Notes under the pieces: model-generated
Told to the model about the DNA's origin: nothing
What the model saw: only the letters and a program-made list of their open reading frames with translations
The model's database searches: none
Shown: piece after piece, positions 1 to 12,974 of the stretch
Layout of the letters: each line of letters starts with the position of its first letter
How positions within the stretch are numbered: the stretch's first letter is position 1
Program-made: the position numbers and the translations under genes
Assembly: GCA_028386065.3 (NCBI GenBank)
Contig: JAKUCV010001313.1
Coordinates: 1 to 64,000 of the forward strand
DNA: 64,000 bases
DNA from: Turnera subulata
Lineage: Eukaryota > Streptophyta > Magnoliopsida > Malpighiales > Passifloraceae
Direction of reading: 5' to 3'

Positions 1-214
1 CCGATTAATCCTCCTGAACGTCGTCCAAGTCTCGGAACTGGAAACCGAGGCTCGGTTAGTTAGGAAGACACTCCCGAGCGCGGGAAAATTCTCGGTTTCG
101 AAAAATGACTGCCGATTACTGTGAATTACTTACCCGAGATTAATCCAACAGTAATCACGGTAAAACAATTTCTACAGTCCCGGTAAAAATCCAAATTTTG
201 CCCGGGCTGTTACA
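1..214 (-). repeat. LTR fragment (5' end of a long LTR, cut by window edge)
   Basis: Read on the minus strand from position 214, this begins TGTAACAGCCCGGG and continues into an ACCGGGACTG box, a TTACCGTGATTACTG-like stretch and a GAAACCGAGAATTTTCCCGCGCTCGGG-like stretch. The same blocks in the same order start the LTRs near 31913, 35358 and, on the minus strand, 45450. It is therefore the 5' end of another copy of that Gypsy LTR family. The rest lies before the window, so length and target-site duplication cannot be judged. No coding sequence. Confidence 0.75.
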
Positions 215-1149
215 GATAAAATCGTCATTTTATATTTTTACGGATTCCCACGGGGCGGATATTATGATCTCCATCCCCATCCCACATTAGTCTCGAGTTG
301 AAAATCTTCCCCACCCCCGCAGGTCATTAATCGTTTCCATCCCCATCTCCGTCAATCCCCACGGCAGGTCTATAAATATAAATAGATGGCTGTTATATAG
401 CGGAGAGAATCACTCGGTTTGAACCAATCACTCGGGTAACATATAACTAAATCTAGACTTAACAAACTTACTCTTTGTTTTTTGGTCGCAAATCCTAAAT
501 CTCCCCAAACTCTCATCGAACCAGGGTTTCTTGGCGCAAGGCCAAGAGAAATAGGCGTTGATGACTCACAAACTTTGATTGATGCATCATCAATTATACA
601 CTTTAAGAATAAATGCAGAAATAACAGATGAATGGAGGCCAGGGCGCGGGGGGTTCCTAGTCCACCTCGGAGTCCATGAAGATTGGTTTCTTCGAACGAG
701 ACCCTCTCGTTGAAGTCCGGCGGCGTGTTATAAGGTTTAATCTTTGACAAATAGAACCCCATCATTAAAAAAACTAAATATGTCATCAATTTTTTTTTTT
801 AAAGAGAACCGGTAAAAATACTAGATTAAGCAAATTGGGTTGAATTGAGGAATAAATTATAACGTGTTTATTTAGAGTGTTTTAATTTAAATATGATTGA
901 ATCCAATCCAACATGAGACAAGAATAAATTTGAACAAAATAGTAAAGATGAGTAACACTGCCTAACACATGCACACTCACACTCAAACAAACAAAAAAAC
1001 GCACTTAAGATTCAGTATTATTATTATAAATGAAATGATATATGGGTTGGGGGGAAGAAGTAAAGGGAAAACTAAAATGATGTTCAAAAAAAAAAAAGGG
1101 AAAACTAAAAGAAAAAGGGGAAGGGAGAAGGAGTAGAAGTATAAAAGCA
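215..1149. other. Intergenic region upstream of the NYN-domain gene
   Basis: No gene recognised. There is a C-rich stretch with repeated CCCCATCCC/CCCCACGG motifs at about 245-370, then AT-rich DNA with short A runs. The stretch just before the next gene holds its promoter, but no TATA box stands out. Confidence 0.4.
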
Positions 1150-1355
1150 TAAGAATAGAGATTTTAAAAGAAAGCATAACTTGGGGGTTGAAGAGGATGG
1201 CGTTTGGGGGAAACAAATGCAAATACCATATATGATATGGCAGTGGCAGGCACCTTCTGTCCATAGGAGGATAACGGATTAGCAGCACCACCAAACCAAT
1301 CCAGTTTTTTCAGGTTTCGGCTAAGGCTAAGGTTAAGGCTGGGCTGGGCTTGGCC

Positions 1356-4300
1356 ATGAGAGCGGTGCCGGTGGTTACCTTGCCAATGCCACACGCCCGT
1401 GCCGGCGGCGGTGGATGTTGCCCATTGCCGTCGCCGTCGTCGTCATCTTCTTTGTCTCTGTCTTCGCCTTCTCCTCCCTGTTGTCCTCCTCCTTCTCAGG
1501 GCAACAAGGTTTTCAGAGTGATATGCAAAAGCAAGAAGCCCAAAAGCGGCCCTCCTCCTACAACACCTCCTCGAATTACGTCAAACGTCAAGGAAAATTT
1601 GGAGATCTTGAAGTTGCGGAAGGTGTGTGTATGAATTATCTAAAATCAAATATCATCACTACTGATTGATTGATTGGATTTGATTGCTTTACCTACCTAC
1701 TTTAGTTACTTACTTTGCTAACTACATCTTCTTCTTTTACTCTATTTTTTTTTTCTTTTTTTTTGGGTTTTTTTTTACTGTTCTCAATTTGCAAGAGAAA
1801 CTCTGCTTCTGGAAGACCATCCACTAGCTACCGCAGAAAGAAAGTCCCAAAAGAGAAGCAGGAGGGGGCTGAGGAGGAAGAGGACGATGACGACCACCTC
1901 CTCCAATCCTATAGTCCCTACCAGTATTCCTTCCCTCCCTCCTCAAACTACCCCTACTCTACTCTTCTCTACTCTTCTTCTCCTAATTAATTCGATTCGA
2001 TTCGTTTCTTTCTTTTTTTTTTTTTTTTCTATATCAGCAACAACCGCCTTCTACCCAATGGGAACCCTGTCTTGCTTGTTGACGGCTACAATGTGTGCGG
2101 CTATTGGCCCAAGCTCAAAAAGCATTTCATCGCTGGCAGGCTTGAGCTTGCTCGTGAACAGTTAATTGATGACCTTTCTTTTTTCGGTGCTGCTAGAGGT
2201 CCTTCCTCTTACCCTCCTTTTTCATATACCCTCCTACCAATGTTTTGGTTACTCCTGTACTGTTGAATCTATTTCCCCCTGTCTTGTTCTCTTCTTCACA
2301 CAAACCCCGTACCTAGTAGTACCCCTCTCCCCAGTATTAGTATTATTGCAGAGTGTGTGGTTGCTCCTCAATATCTTTTATTCCATATATTAAATAGCCT
2401 TCTCTCTCTGAAATGTTTGCAGACGTCAAAGTTGTTGTCGTCTTTGATGCCCAGATGTCGGGCTTCCGCACGCGCAAGGAGACTTTCGATGGGTACTATC
2501 TTTCGCGCGAACCTCATACTATCCGTTTACAATCCTTGAAATGAGCTGACCTTATATTCTGTATCCATGTTTTCCCTCCTGTGTATGCTTATTTTGTGTT
2601 TCTTCCTTGCTTCTGTATTTTGCCATTCATTTGTTCATAGATGCGTGCCCTTGTTCCATGCATTAGTTTCCAAACCTCAAGCTTTTTGCATCCATCAAGT
2701 GACAGTGACAAAACATGATTAAAGGGAATCTAGCTGTGTGCTGCCAATCTTTCTACTTGCCTCATATGGCTCCTATTTCCAATGAAGACTTCCTATTTAA
2801 CTCTCTTTTTTTTCGGTTGATTTTATGCCATAAGTATCTTTCTCATTTTTCTTTTTCTTTAAACTCTGATGAATTTGTAAATTTTTTCAGTGTTGACGTA
2901 GTGTACACAGGAGAGACTTCTGCTGATACATGGATTGAAAGGGAGGTACGTAACGACCTAATTTCACGAAGAATAAGTTGTCTCTCCCCACTATGTCATT
3001 CAATGTATTGAGTCTCCTGCAGATTTGTTGATACTGTTCGTACAATCTGTCTTTCAGGAGTACTAAGAACCTCACCCTGTCTATTGTACCTTCTCCAAAT
3101 CATTTGACGCTTGTCCTTTTTATGCCCCATTTGCTTCCTTATGTCCAAGTTACCATTTGAAACTCTGTCCGGTTTGCTTCATACAATTATATCTCTGTTG
3201 CTGCTCGTCCCCTGTGGCTTTGTTGTTCCTTTCTTTCTTTTATGCTTATTTCAAAGAGCATCTTGTAGCATTTATAGGATTTCTGGATCCTTCTTTTCCA
3301 GTGCTGGAAAACCTTAGTGCACAAGGGTTGTTATATCTGTTTGTATGGGTCACCTTAATGGTGAAAAGTTGAGACAGTGCCTAGAGTTAAGGGCCAACAA
3401 ATCTTTTCCGCTTGTAAGACTTTCACAGCTGTCAATCGGGTCTCTGCATTTGTGCAACAAATGTGAATCTTAAATGTGCCTTTAAATAAACCTGACAACA
3501 TGGAGCTGGCATGCTTGAGGACTTTGTCTTTTTGCTCTGAGCTTGTTTGATGTGCCACTTTGTGGCGTTAAGTTTTATTACTTGATGACATTTTGTTACT
3601 TCTCTAGGTTGAAAACTTGAAGAATGATGGTTGCCCTAAAGTATGGGTTGCGAGTTCTGATGTTTTGCATCAGCAAGCAGCAAGTGGAGCAGTACGCATT
3701 CTCAATGGTGTTCATCATTTTATTAAACATTTGCTTAGCTGGAGAAGTGTATTGTGTTCCTTGTCTCCATAATCCCACCTCATTCCACTGTCTCTCTTTC
3801 TGCATATAATTGATGTATTTTTTAACGTCTGCATCTGCATGTGTCTCTGTAAGTTTGCTGACGCATGTGTAAATCCTTCCTTCAAATCCTGGCAGACCTG
3901 ATCCTGAGGTACCTCTTACACAGAGGTGTACTCTATTAGTTGTCAAAGGAAACGATGGATAGGCTAATCCTCACGTATTTTTCTGCTGTCTTCTCCTGTT
4001 AATTGCACTAGAGTATAATTGCCTTACAAGAGTTTCTGTGTTTGAATCACTTTATAGCTATTTTCTTCCTACCTTGGTTGCACCCTGCCAGTTCTGAGTG
4101 GAGTATTCAGAACTAATTCTGTATCTCACAGGGACATGGTTCTGGCTACTTCAAAATGTCATATTAGACGTCCTGTGTCTTAAGAGTGGAAACATTGATT
4201 CCAGTTCTTTGTTTTTGGGGATGGCGTGGTAGGATAAGTTTTCTTTGTTCACTATACAGATTACTATTACCCAATAATCTCTCTCATTTTTATGGATATC

Positions 4301-5280
4301 GACCATGTTACAGCTGTGGTTCTTTTTGATACCTTGATAATGGTCTAATTGGTCGCTTTCATATTTTCGTGGTAGGGAGCTTTTGTGTGGAGCTGCAAGG
4401 CCTTAATATCTGAAGTGAGACCATCGATATGCTTATTTTTATTCTTTGAGGATTATATCCTTGCCAGGGGACATTACTGTCTAACCTGCATTAGTTAATT
4501 TTATCTTCTCTTGTGTTTTTTTTTTTTTTTTTTTTTTTACCATAGATTAAGGCATCACAGAAAGAGGTGGAAATGGAGATTCAAGAAGAACAAAGGTAAG
4601 CTTCCTTTCTATCTTTCTGAAAGTAAATGTATTGTTGTTAATGGGATCAGAGTATATTATGTCAGATTCAGATGAAATGTAGGGAATCCTTTGGTCTATA
4701 AAAGTAACCTCTTGCAAACGTTTTCTATAATAGGCTATGCATTTTTTATTTTTTTCTGAGGTTATAATAGGCTATGCATTTGGGCTTAAGAGTTGGATGT
4801 TGAGTAAAAGTTTCCTTGGCGGATGTATATCCTGGAAAGGTAGACTTTGTGGATCCAAACCTTTTTGAGCTGTTGCTTGGCATAAAGTATTATTTATGGC
4901 ATACCAACTATATTTTTGTGTCAAATAATCGTCAATTGTTTATTATTAAATTTTCTTATTTAGTAAATAGAAAAGCTAGTGCGCAAATGGACTGCCAATT
5001 CTTCTAAATGAACAGAAAACCTTCAGATATTGCTCACAAGCAGGTTAGATTCTGTTATAAATGGGGGTATTATACCAGTGACTCCATTCTCTCTAGCGGC
5101 TGATTTGAAGGTAGAGGCTCTTCATTTTGATAGCAAATGTGGTTTATTTTGCCTATCTGTCATCTTAGGTTGAGATTTAAAGGGAAATTCTTGAAGAACA
5201 ATCTTGATCCTAAAGTTGTGGATGCTCTCAAGGATCTGAGGAAAAAGCTAGTAGAGAATTCGAGATCGAGAAGCAAGTGA
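1356..5280 (+). CDS. YacP-like NYN-domain protein, probably organelle-targeted ribonuclease (9 exons)
   Basis: Exons: 1356-1622, 1796-1923, 2038-2198, 2423-2492, 2891-2945, 3608-3691, 4376-4414, 4546-4595, 5169-5280; phases agree throughout and give 321 residues. The first ATG (1356) opens a Ser/Pro/Arg-rich leader that looks like a chloroplast or mitochondrial transit peptide. A conserved PPTTPPRITSNVKENL segment precedes an acidic linker. The NYN/PIN-like fold follows with its acidic residues: LLVDGYNVCGYW (exon 3), VVVVFDAQMSG (exon 4), GETSADTWIE (exon 5) and the Asp of VASSD (exon 6). The basic C-terminus (KDLRKKLVENSRSRSK) may contact RNA. The family is related to bacterial YacP/Rae1, a ribosome-associated mRNA endonuclease; a plastid RNA role is inferred. 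The matching Arabidopsis gene (At2g02410, from memory) starts the syntenic block. The exon 3 end could also be 2186, in the same phase, but 2198 fits the family length better. Confidence 0.88.
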
Positions 5281-8200
5281 GACAACTAGGACAGCAGCCA
5301 GGCACATATGATTCATACTCGAGATTGCATCGTTTTAATTGACAAAAAGATATGAGAAAGGGGGGACAATTCGAGGGACCAAATGCTCAGGGGGTTCGTC
5401 TCAACATCCAGGTTACAGTTATAGCGATTGTAAAATTTTGATTTATCTTTCCTGACCTGCGTGTTGCATGCAATTCTGTGGGTTGCAGGTTTTAAGTTTA
5501 TAAATCTTTCCTGATAACTACTGAATGAAAACTATGAAGAACTTGCATCTGAAATGTGGATTGATAAGAAAGTAGTCGGATTATGAGTTGGGCTTTGGTG
5601 TAATGGGCTTCCCCAGTTAAACGGGGCCGGGTCTTCGTCCACGTAGTAAATTTGTTGTATGGGCTGTAGTCTGTCAACACGTATTCAATATGAAATGGAT
5701 CAAGTGTTAAAGGGTATTGAACGCCTTGGGCTATGGATGAAACAAAGCCCTAAGAAGTGAGGTCGGCTGTTCTTTTGGGCCGAGCCCTTAAATTCGTCCA
5801 CCGAAAAGAACTAATCGTATTCGTGTGCGGTAAACAATTACGAGCCATGCATATCATGTTCACATCGAAATGAAATGAGTCTTGTTTGGTTCAGGAGCAC
5901 CATAGAATATAGATTAATTATTCTTGAACATATGTTATCCAGATGATGGGCCCGGGATTTTGATTTTCTGGTGGTATTATATTCTCTTTGGGTATGGATT
6001 GTCTCTGAAAATGCAAAGGTAAAAGTTTTGGCTCCGCAGGCAAAATTAATCAAAAGTTTGATGTTAGGAATGATGCAGATTGATATTGCAGGTGATGAGC
6101 AAGCCTAGGAATGTATGTAGATCACATGCGCAGTGGAGGTAAGAATATTATGATTGACGAATATATATGCATGTAGGCTCTATAGCAAGGGATCGTCATG
6201 CATTTAAGGGTTGACTATATATAAACTTGCTTTCAGAGGCTCAATCACGAGATATCTGCTCCCTTATTAACTCCTCAGGCCTCAGCTGAGGAATTGCTAT
6301 TTGTTTGTTTCTTTCTTCCTTTCAAATTTTCCTTTTCTTTTCCTTTAATTGATTCATTTCATTATTATTTTTTTTTTTTGGTTATTGTTGTTTTGGTTTG
6401 GGATGCATTGAAGTATGCATTTAGTTACTATAAATAAAAGAAATAAATTGAGAAATGGACATAGAATTATAGAGTATGGGGTTGCGAGAGGTAACTAACT
6501 AACAACTCCACCTCTTCAACAACAAATGTGGGAGTGGGAGCCCCAAACTATAAAATAGAAGAACAAGAGGCAAAGGCAATGAATGCAAAAGTCAGATGGT
6601 CAACAGGGGGTCCAGTTCTTGTCAGCATGCTGGTCAGGAAGTCAAGTTCTTGACTCTAATTAAAATCCAACGGTGAGGATGGGCCCTCCCTTCCAGTTGT
6701 GACAATTGTGAATATAGCTAGGTTATATCACTTATCGTACCTTCCTTGTCAAGGTTAGTTACATATATCTTCTTTTGTGTATTTTACTAGCAAAACTCGA
6801 TGGGATTGGATTGCATTCGGCCACAACATACACTGGGTAAGGGTTATTAATTAGTCAGTTTTGTTGGAGAGCAATTAAATGTTAAATATTGCAAGTGTTT
6901 TTGTATGGATCGGAGCAATTAATAAGGGTCGGCAGAATCGATCGTGAGGCAATCCTGCTCCTCCAAAATGACCTCATCATCAAACGTACAATACAAAAAT
7001 GCCTCAACATCATATGACAACTTGGGGTTGTACCCTGATGATATATGTCTTAAGACTGACAAGTCTTTCCTGTTGGCGTCGGGTAGTAAAGGGCAGTGAC
7101 CCCCAACTGGGTCTGGGTCCATTTCTAATTTTTTTTTTTTTGTTGTTGTGTTTGTCTTTGTGGGGTTAGATCGGCTAAGATGCATGGTGTTGCTAGCGGT
7201 GGTGATGGGATTGCGATTGCTCACGCCATGATTGACTGGTCAGAAAGTGTTTAAGTGCTCCAAACTTTCACATATTTAGTGCCATTATGTCTTTACCAAA
7301 CTCCGCCGATCCTCTCAATAATGCCCTACACTCTTATGATTCTCATTCTTTACCCATCTCCCATCACATCTCCCATCCTCCTTTTTCCTTTTTCTTTTTC
7401 TTTTTTTTTTATGCACAGTACTCCATTTCATATCATATCTAGCCTAGCTACTTTCAGCTTCAAATGTATACCATTTTACATATTTTTTTTTTCCCAAACC
7501 ATCTATATCCTCCATATCGATTATTGCAATCGCATTCTTTATGGATGTAGGAGGATGCATGAAGCATCACTAGAAAAATTTTCAACACATAATATATAAC
7601 ATTATGTACACTATCATTTGATACTTGAGTGGCAAGCTTCACAAAATCTTTTACCAAAATTTAATTAGCTCCAAGATAGATGCTACATTTATAAGTATAA
7701 GAATATAGATTTGTCATCTCCAAGTGAAGTTCTTTTTCTTCAATAAAAATCTCAAGATGAAGCTAAATCGATCCAAAAAAACAATTATATATATGCTCGC
7801 CGCCTACTAGGTGGCATGTCCACTAATAATATTATAACGAATCAAAAGTTTTCACTTCTTGTTTTAGGAGATTTCCTTAGTCTTCTTGTTTTAAGAGTGC
7901 TTGCCTATTAATTACGGTATTACTACTATGCATGTCACTTGATAGAATTCATCAAATTAAAGTGAGGACCACAAATAAATTATTTGTGTGGCTAGATGAG
8001 ATCATATATAAATAAGTGGGAAGTGTGAACTTTTAATTGTGGCGTTCAATTTATTATTTTTTTTTTGTGGCAATTAAGCTTGAATTAATATTGGAGGGAT
8101 TTTGAGAATCAGTCGCCCAGAAAGAAAATATCTTAATGTGACCATGCATATAATTAAGCTGGATGTTGACAAAGCAATGGGTGGATATGGGATTGGGTTT

Positions 8201-10067
8201 GCACTGCCTTTATTGCGAAAAGTTAGGATTTGTTGTTTTGTGGTGGCAGAGGACCAAATGTCAATCATATGTACAATGAAACAGGAGGGATTCATGCAAA
8301 AAATCAAAAGTTAAGGATACAAGAGGATAATGGGTGTGTATCTTCCCATCACAAGATTGGCTGGACGGTTACAGGAGGAGAGCTAGCTGCTTAGTTAGTT
8401 AATTGGGTCGGTGATTTTGGGCATATATATGAATATCTGAGCGTTAATTATGGGTACTGTTTGTGTGTATTTTATATAATTTTGTTTATTTCTGTAGGTG
8501 ATGAATAATATAGGCTACGGAGAGAGTAGATATCATCATATCATATCAATCAACTTGGGAGGGAGGTACCGGTCACAATGTCACATGCATGCAAGTCCAG
8601 TTTATATATATACATACACCAATATGTGTGTTGTGTTGTGTGTGTGTGTGCATGCACTGTATATATATGCTGCAGAAAGGGCCAAGAGAAAGGGTTGACA
8701 ACCGCCAAATCGGTGCAGGCCACTGTCTATTGCTTATGCTTTTTGGGATTATAATTTACTTTTAATTAACATTTCAACTCAACTAATGACACTACTAATT
8801 CTTCCTTCTTCCAATAAATCTTCAATTCTCCGATTAATATACTAGTATTCATTAATATTCATTTCATTCATTCCCATCATCAATTTTAATTTGGCCCTAT
8901 CCATCCATCCATCCATCCCAGCTATAGCCCAGGAATATATGTATATTAAAATATTGTTGCTGCGCCTCCATTGTATATGCATCCTGCCTTACCTTAGTTT
9001 GCCCAAAATTATATAATATCCTCCTTATTTTCCAATAAATTAAATGAATAAAGAAAAAACAAAAATATTGGATAAATCTAATATATCTTGGAATTCAAAA
9101 TTTGTAAGCACATTAATTTCTATATTATTTTCTTTTACCTGATAGAAATTGTTAACCTATTTTAGGACAACATATGTGATTGAATGTCTTGGGATTTCTA
9201 CCTAGCTTACTACCTTACCACTGTTCCCGATATATATGTTATTTTGCAACATGTAGATTTTGGTTCTTGATTATCCCAGAAAGAAAACTTTGGATATGAC
9301 AATATCCATGCCATTACTTGTTGGCTCATCAATCATCGTTTCTGTCTTTTCCTTAATTTCCTTCTTTATCTTTTTAATTAATTGGCCAGATCAAAAGATA
9401 CTTCCAATTATACAATGGCTATACTAAAAATAAATTCACAGTTGTAGTATTAATTTATATATAGAAACCATTGCAAACGCGCTTCCGTCCATCAAGGAGT
9501 AAATATATATATAATCTTTCAATATGGAATACTACGGTTTTGGCTGCAGATTTTTCATTGTCCTTAATTCGTGTTATAATTAGTATGGTCTGTGGAGAAT
9601 ATTTGATGATGAGGTCAATGATCCGCAAGCACAGTACATTAAAGAACCAGACTACAAATTTCCAGTAACCCTCATCTTAATTAATTCTTCTCATTTCCTC
9701 AACAGTGCAAAAGCATGAGCAGGAAAGGCTACGCAGGATCAGCAAGGTCATAATTTCAAATTACATAGAACCCGTTTCTTTCAAGATTGTAGAGTCAATA
9801 ATAATTCCTATTCTCTTTGTATTTTATGAAGTGGGTGAGAAATGTGAGCCTAACTTCATCATTCTCGTTAAAGTACATCACCTAATTCAAATTTGATGGC
9901 CAAATGATTCACTTAATTGTTTACCAAACCTTGTGATCACCGATATATAACTTCTAGTTCTAGTTGGAAGTAATTAATAGAATCATCTACATATTGAGTT
10001 TATAACATTTGATAGTTTGGATTCCAATGTATATATATATGATCTCCTGGCATGCATTGTCCTAATA

Positions 10068-10141
<74 letters not shown>

Positions 10142-12885
10142 AGAAGTAAAGAATGCAAAATGGGGTTTCTACATGTGTTCCCAATTTTCAGCTAAGAAAG
10201 ATGAGGATGTACTGACAAAGGTGTCACTGTCTTTGAAATTTCTCTCTTCCATCTACTTCTGAAATCCCAATCATGTGTATCTACATCCAGATTTCTCCAA
10301 TGCAAGTCAAATGATCCTCTAGGAAACACTGTTGTTCTCCTTCTCCTTCTTCTTCTTCTTTTTTCTGCCCCCACACGCACCTATCTACTGAGTTGATAGA
10401 CTTACGATACCTATAAACTCCTTCGCGAAGATCTTAATATATTACTGGCCAATTAATTCCTTAATTAAATGCTCTAGTGCAAGCTACAGATATATATAGC
10501 CCGATTTATTTAAGTGTGAGAGTAAAGGAATGAGAATAATTAATGGATTTCTCTTTCTTGGATTCCTGCGGACCTAGGATTCGATATGTATTAATTTATA
10601 CGATAAGACACGTACGGTTCTGGTTTTACCAAACATTTGATCACAGAGAAAATAACACATCGATAGATCTTAACAGAAACTGGATATATATGTAAATGCT
10701 TAAGCTGCCAAAAAAAAATCCCACGAATATGGGTGTAGTTATATAGATACGAGTACGACAGTGATAAGAGAAAAAAAGATAAAATAGTGTAATACTACTT
10801 TATAATCAATGAATCATATGAGTGTGGAATATAAAAACAGAAATGAGAGAGGAAGAGGGCAATGGTGTGATTGTCAGTTGTCAACCACAGGAGTGGAAGT
10901 CACGGGTATCTCTTGAAGTCTTCGTCCAACTCACAATGCCTGTTTTTTTTTTTCTATCTGTATCCCATTTCTTCTTCTTCTTCTTCTTCTTCTTTAATTT
11001 CTTCTCCCTCAAGTTTAACGTCCCTCCCAAAAATTAATCACCTCTTGTTTACCAAATCTTAGGTATCATATGACCCGCAGGGAAGCTTTTTTTTTTTTTT
11101 CCATATATACGTACCTCTAGCTATACCATAAATATATATATTTTGATGAATTTGTACCCAATCTTCAATTCATAATTGTATAGATACGTACGAGGCCTTC
11201 GATTTCTCCCCGTTTCATGTAATAAAGTAAACGTAAAGAGTAAACCTTGAACCCTGTTAATTTGGAATGAACTCACATCGTGACAATTTCTTCAATTTCC
11301 AATCTTTTCGACATCGTGACTAGATCATGCATACAGCTAATTAATTATAGCAAGAGATCAGGAAGATATATATATATAAAAGCTGGAGTGAACTAGCTTA
11401 ATTAGCAAAAGTATATAGGCCACTGTATAACTAGATGAACCATATGTGCAGACCAGAAATTATAAGAAAGCTAGTTCAGAGAAATTTTATGGTGGGGACT
11501 CTTAAGTTTGATTAGTTGTAGACATGATCTTAAATTTGATTATATTAAGAATAACTAAACCAGTTAAGTATATATATTGAATGCGCAGATTTATTTCCTA
11601 AATAATACACGATAAATTAGGAAAAAATATAAATCATAAGAGGGGAAGGGGGAACCCATAAGGTAAATTTGAGAAATAAATAAATCTTAAAATAAAAATA
11701 ATAAACCCTCAAATATATTTTATTACTATGATCAGGAGTCTATAACTAATCAAACTTGGGGAGTCTCATAATAAAATTTTCAGGTGATATCAAATCTTCG
11801 GCTTCTCGTTATATTTCTTCTTTCTGCTATATATGGAAAGCCTGTAGAACTCGGATAGGCCTTAATTACTCTATATATAAAACATTATTACATTTGCATA
11901 AAATAATATATGTGTAACATCCTTGTATAAACTCCCATTTATACTATACATTTGCTTTGGAGCTTTGATTCCGCAGTTCTCAAGACAGATAAACAGCATC
12001 ACTGCATTTTGGGATAACCAAACACTAGTAAGTTTGACACGTATAACCAAATAGACAAACGATTACAAATTAAGAAACAAGCAATTGATCGGGCAAGCTA
12101 ATTAAGAGAATACAGGAATTCATCAATACTAAAATACTGCAAAAGACACAGGAGTTATTATGTGGATATACCCAAAAAAAAAGAAATCATATATATTATA
12201 TATGAACGATTAATTAGTTAGAGATAATTAAACGGAAGTCATGCCAGGTAAGTGTTGGAATCAAAAGTCTTTGCATGTTGAAGTTGAAACTCTCACGAAA
12301 TCTAGAAGCTTAAAAAATTAAAGTGTATAAACTTGATTGACCGAGTTGATTAATTAAGCATTTCGGCGAATGATTGTTTGAGGGAACGAAGGAAAAGGAG
12401 GAAATAAGAAAATTCTAATCAATGTTGTATATGTATAACTAATTAATGTATAGCATATACTATATAGTAAGAGGAAAGTCCAAAAACCACCGCTGAAGGG
12501 GAAGTGGCCACCCTGTCCTCTTTTTTGAGAAGTCATTTTCTCGTCTTAAACCCCCACACAAGGCATACCTCTTTAATTTACTTGTACATGTAGGCCCTGA
12601 AAGGTATGTAGATCTTTCTATATCCACCTCTCCTTTCTCTCTCTCTATATATAGTATATATATACATATTCTTTTTATAATATATTGTTTTCATTTCTTA
12701 TTCTTTCACTTGACTTCTAAAATTTTTAATTAATTATTCTCATTTTCATTAATTAAAAAAAAAATTAACTAGAACAGTAGTACTTTTGACACACCATTTC
12801 TGTTTCTTAATTATATACCACCGCAAGTGAAGTGCCCCACGGGCATATGACAGAAGTGAGAGTTCGTACAAGTATTATCCGGGGG
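5281..12885. other. Gene-free AT-rich intergenic region between NYN gene and NAC gene
   Basis: About 7.6 kb with no coding region I can support. It holds the 3' UTR of the preceding gene, poly-T and TC tracts (7380-7410), a CATC repeat (about 8898-8917), a GT run near 8640, the long TAA microsatellite (listed separately), a TTC run (10975-10995) and many ATATAT tracts. A 101-codon minus-strand reading frame at 6919-7224 matches nothing I know. The part nearest 12.9 kb is the upstream region of the NAC gene. Confidence 0.5.
10062..10141. repeat. (TAA)n microsatellite, about 26 units
   Basis: An uninterrupted AAT/TAA trinucleotide run of about 80 bp. Perfect long runs like this are usually highly length-polymorphic. 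It creates a spurious poly-Asn reading frame. Confidence 0.97.
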
Positions 12886-12895
12886 TATAAATAAA
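12886..12895 (+). promoter_or_regulatory. Probable TATA box of the NAC gene
   Basis: TATAAATAAA lies 80-89 bp before the NAC start codon (12975). This would put transcription initiation near 12920 and leave a short 5' UTR. It fits the plant TATA consensus and spacing, but the start site is inferred. Confidence 0.55.
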
Positions 12896-12974
12896 GAGGA
12901 AGGCAAAGGCAAGGTTGGATTTGATGACCTTGGCCAGTACTTCTCCCACTGGTTGGTTAATGATATAGTGTTTT

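Noticed and set aside
6919..7224. 101-residue minus-strand protein
   Set aside because: No recognisable motif, no splice context and no conservation that I know of; it contains a Lys/Thr run from low-complexity DNA.
10017..10262. Poly-Asn open frame
   Set aside because: It is a reading of the (TAA)n microsatellite with no other support.
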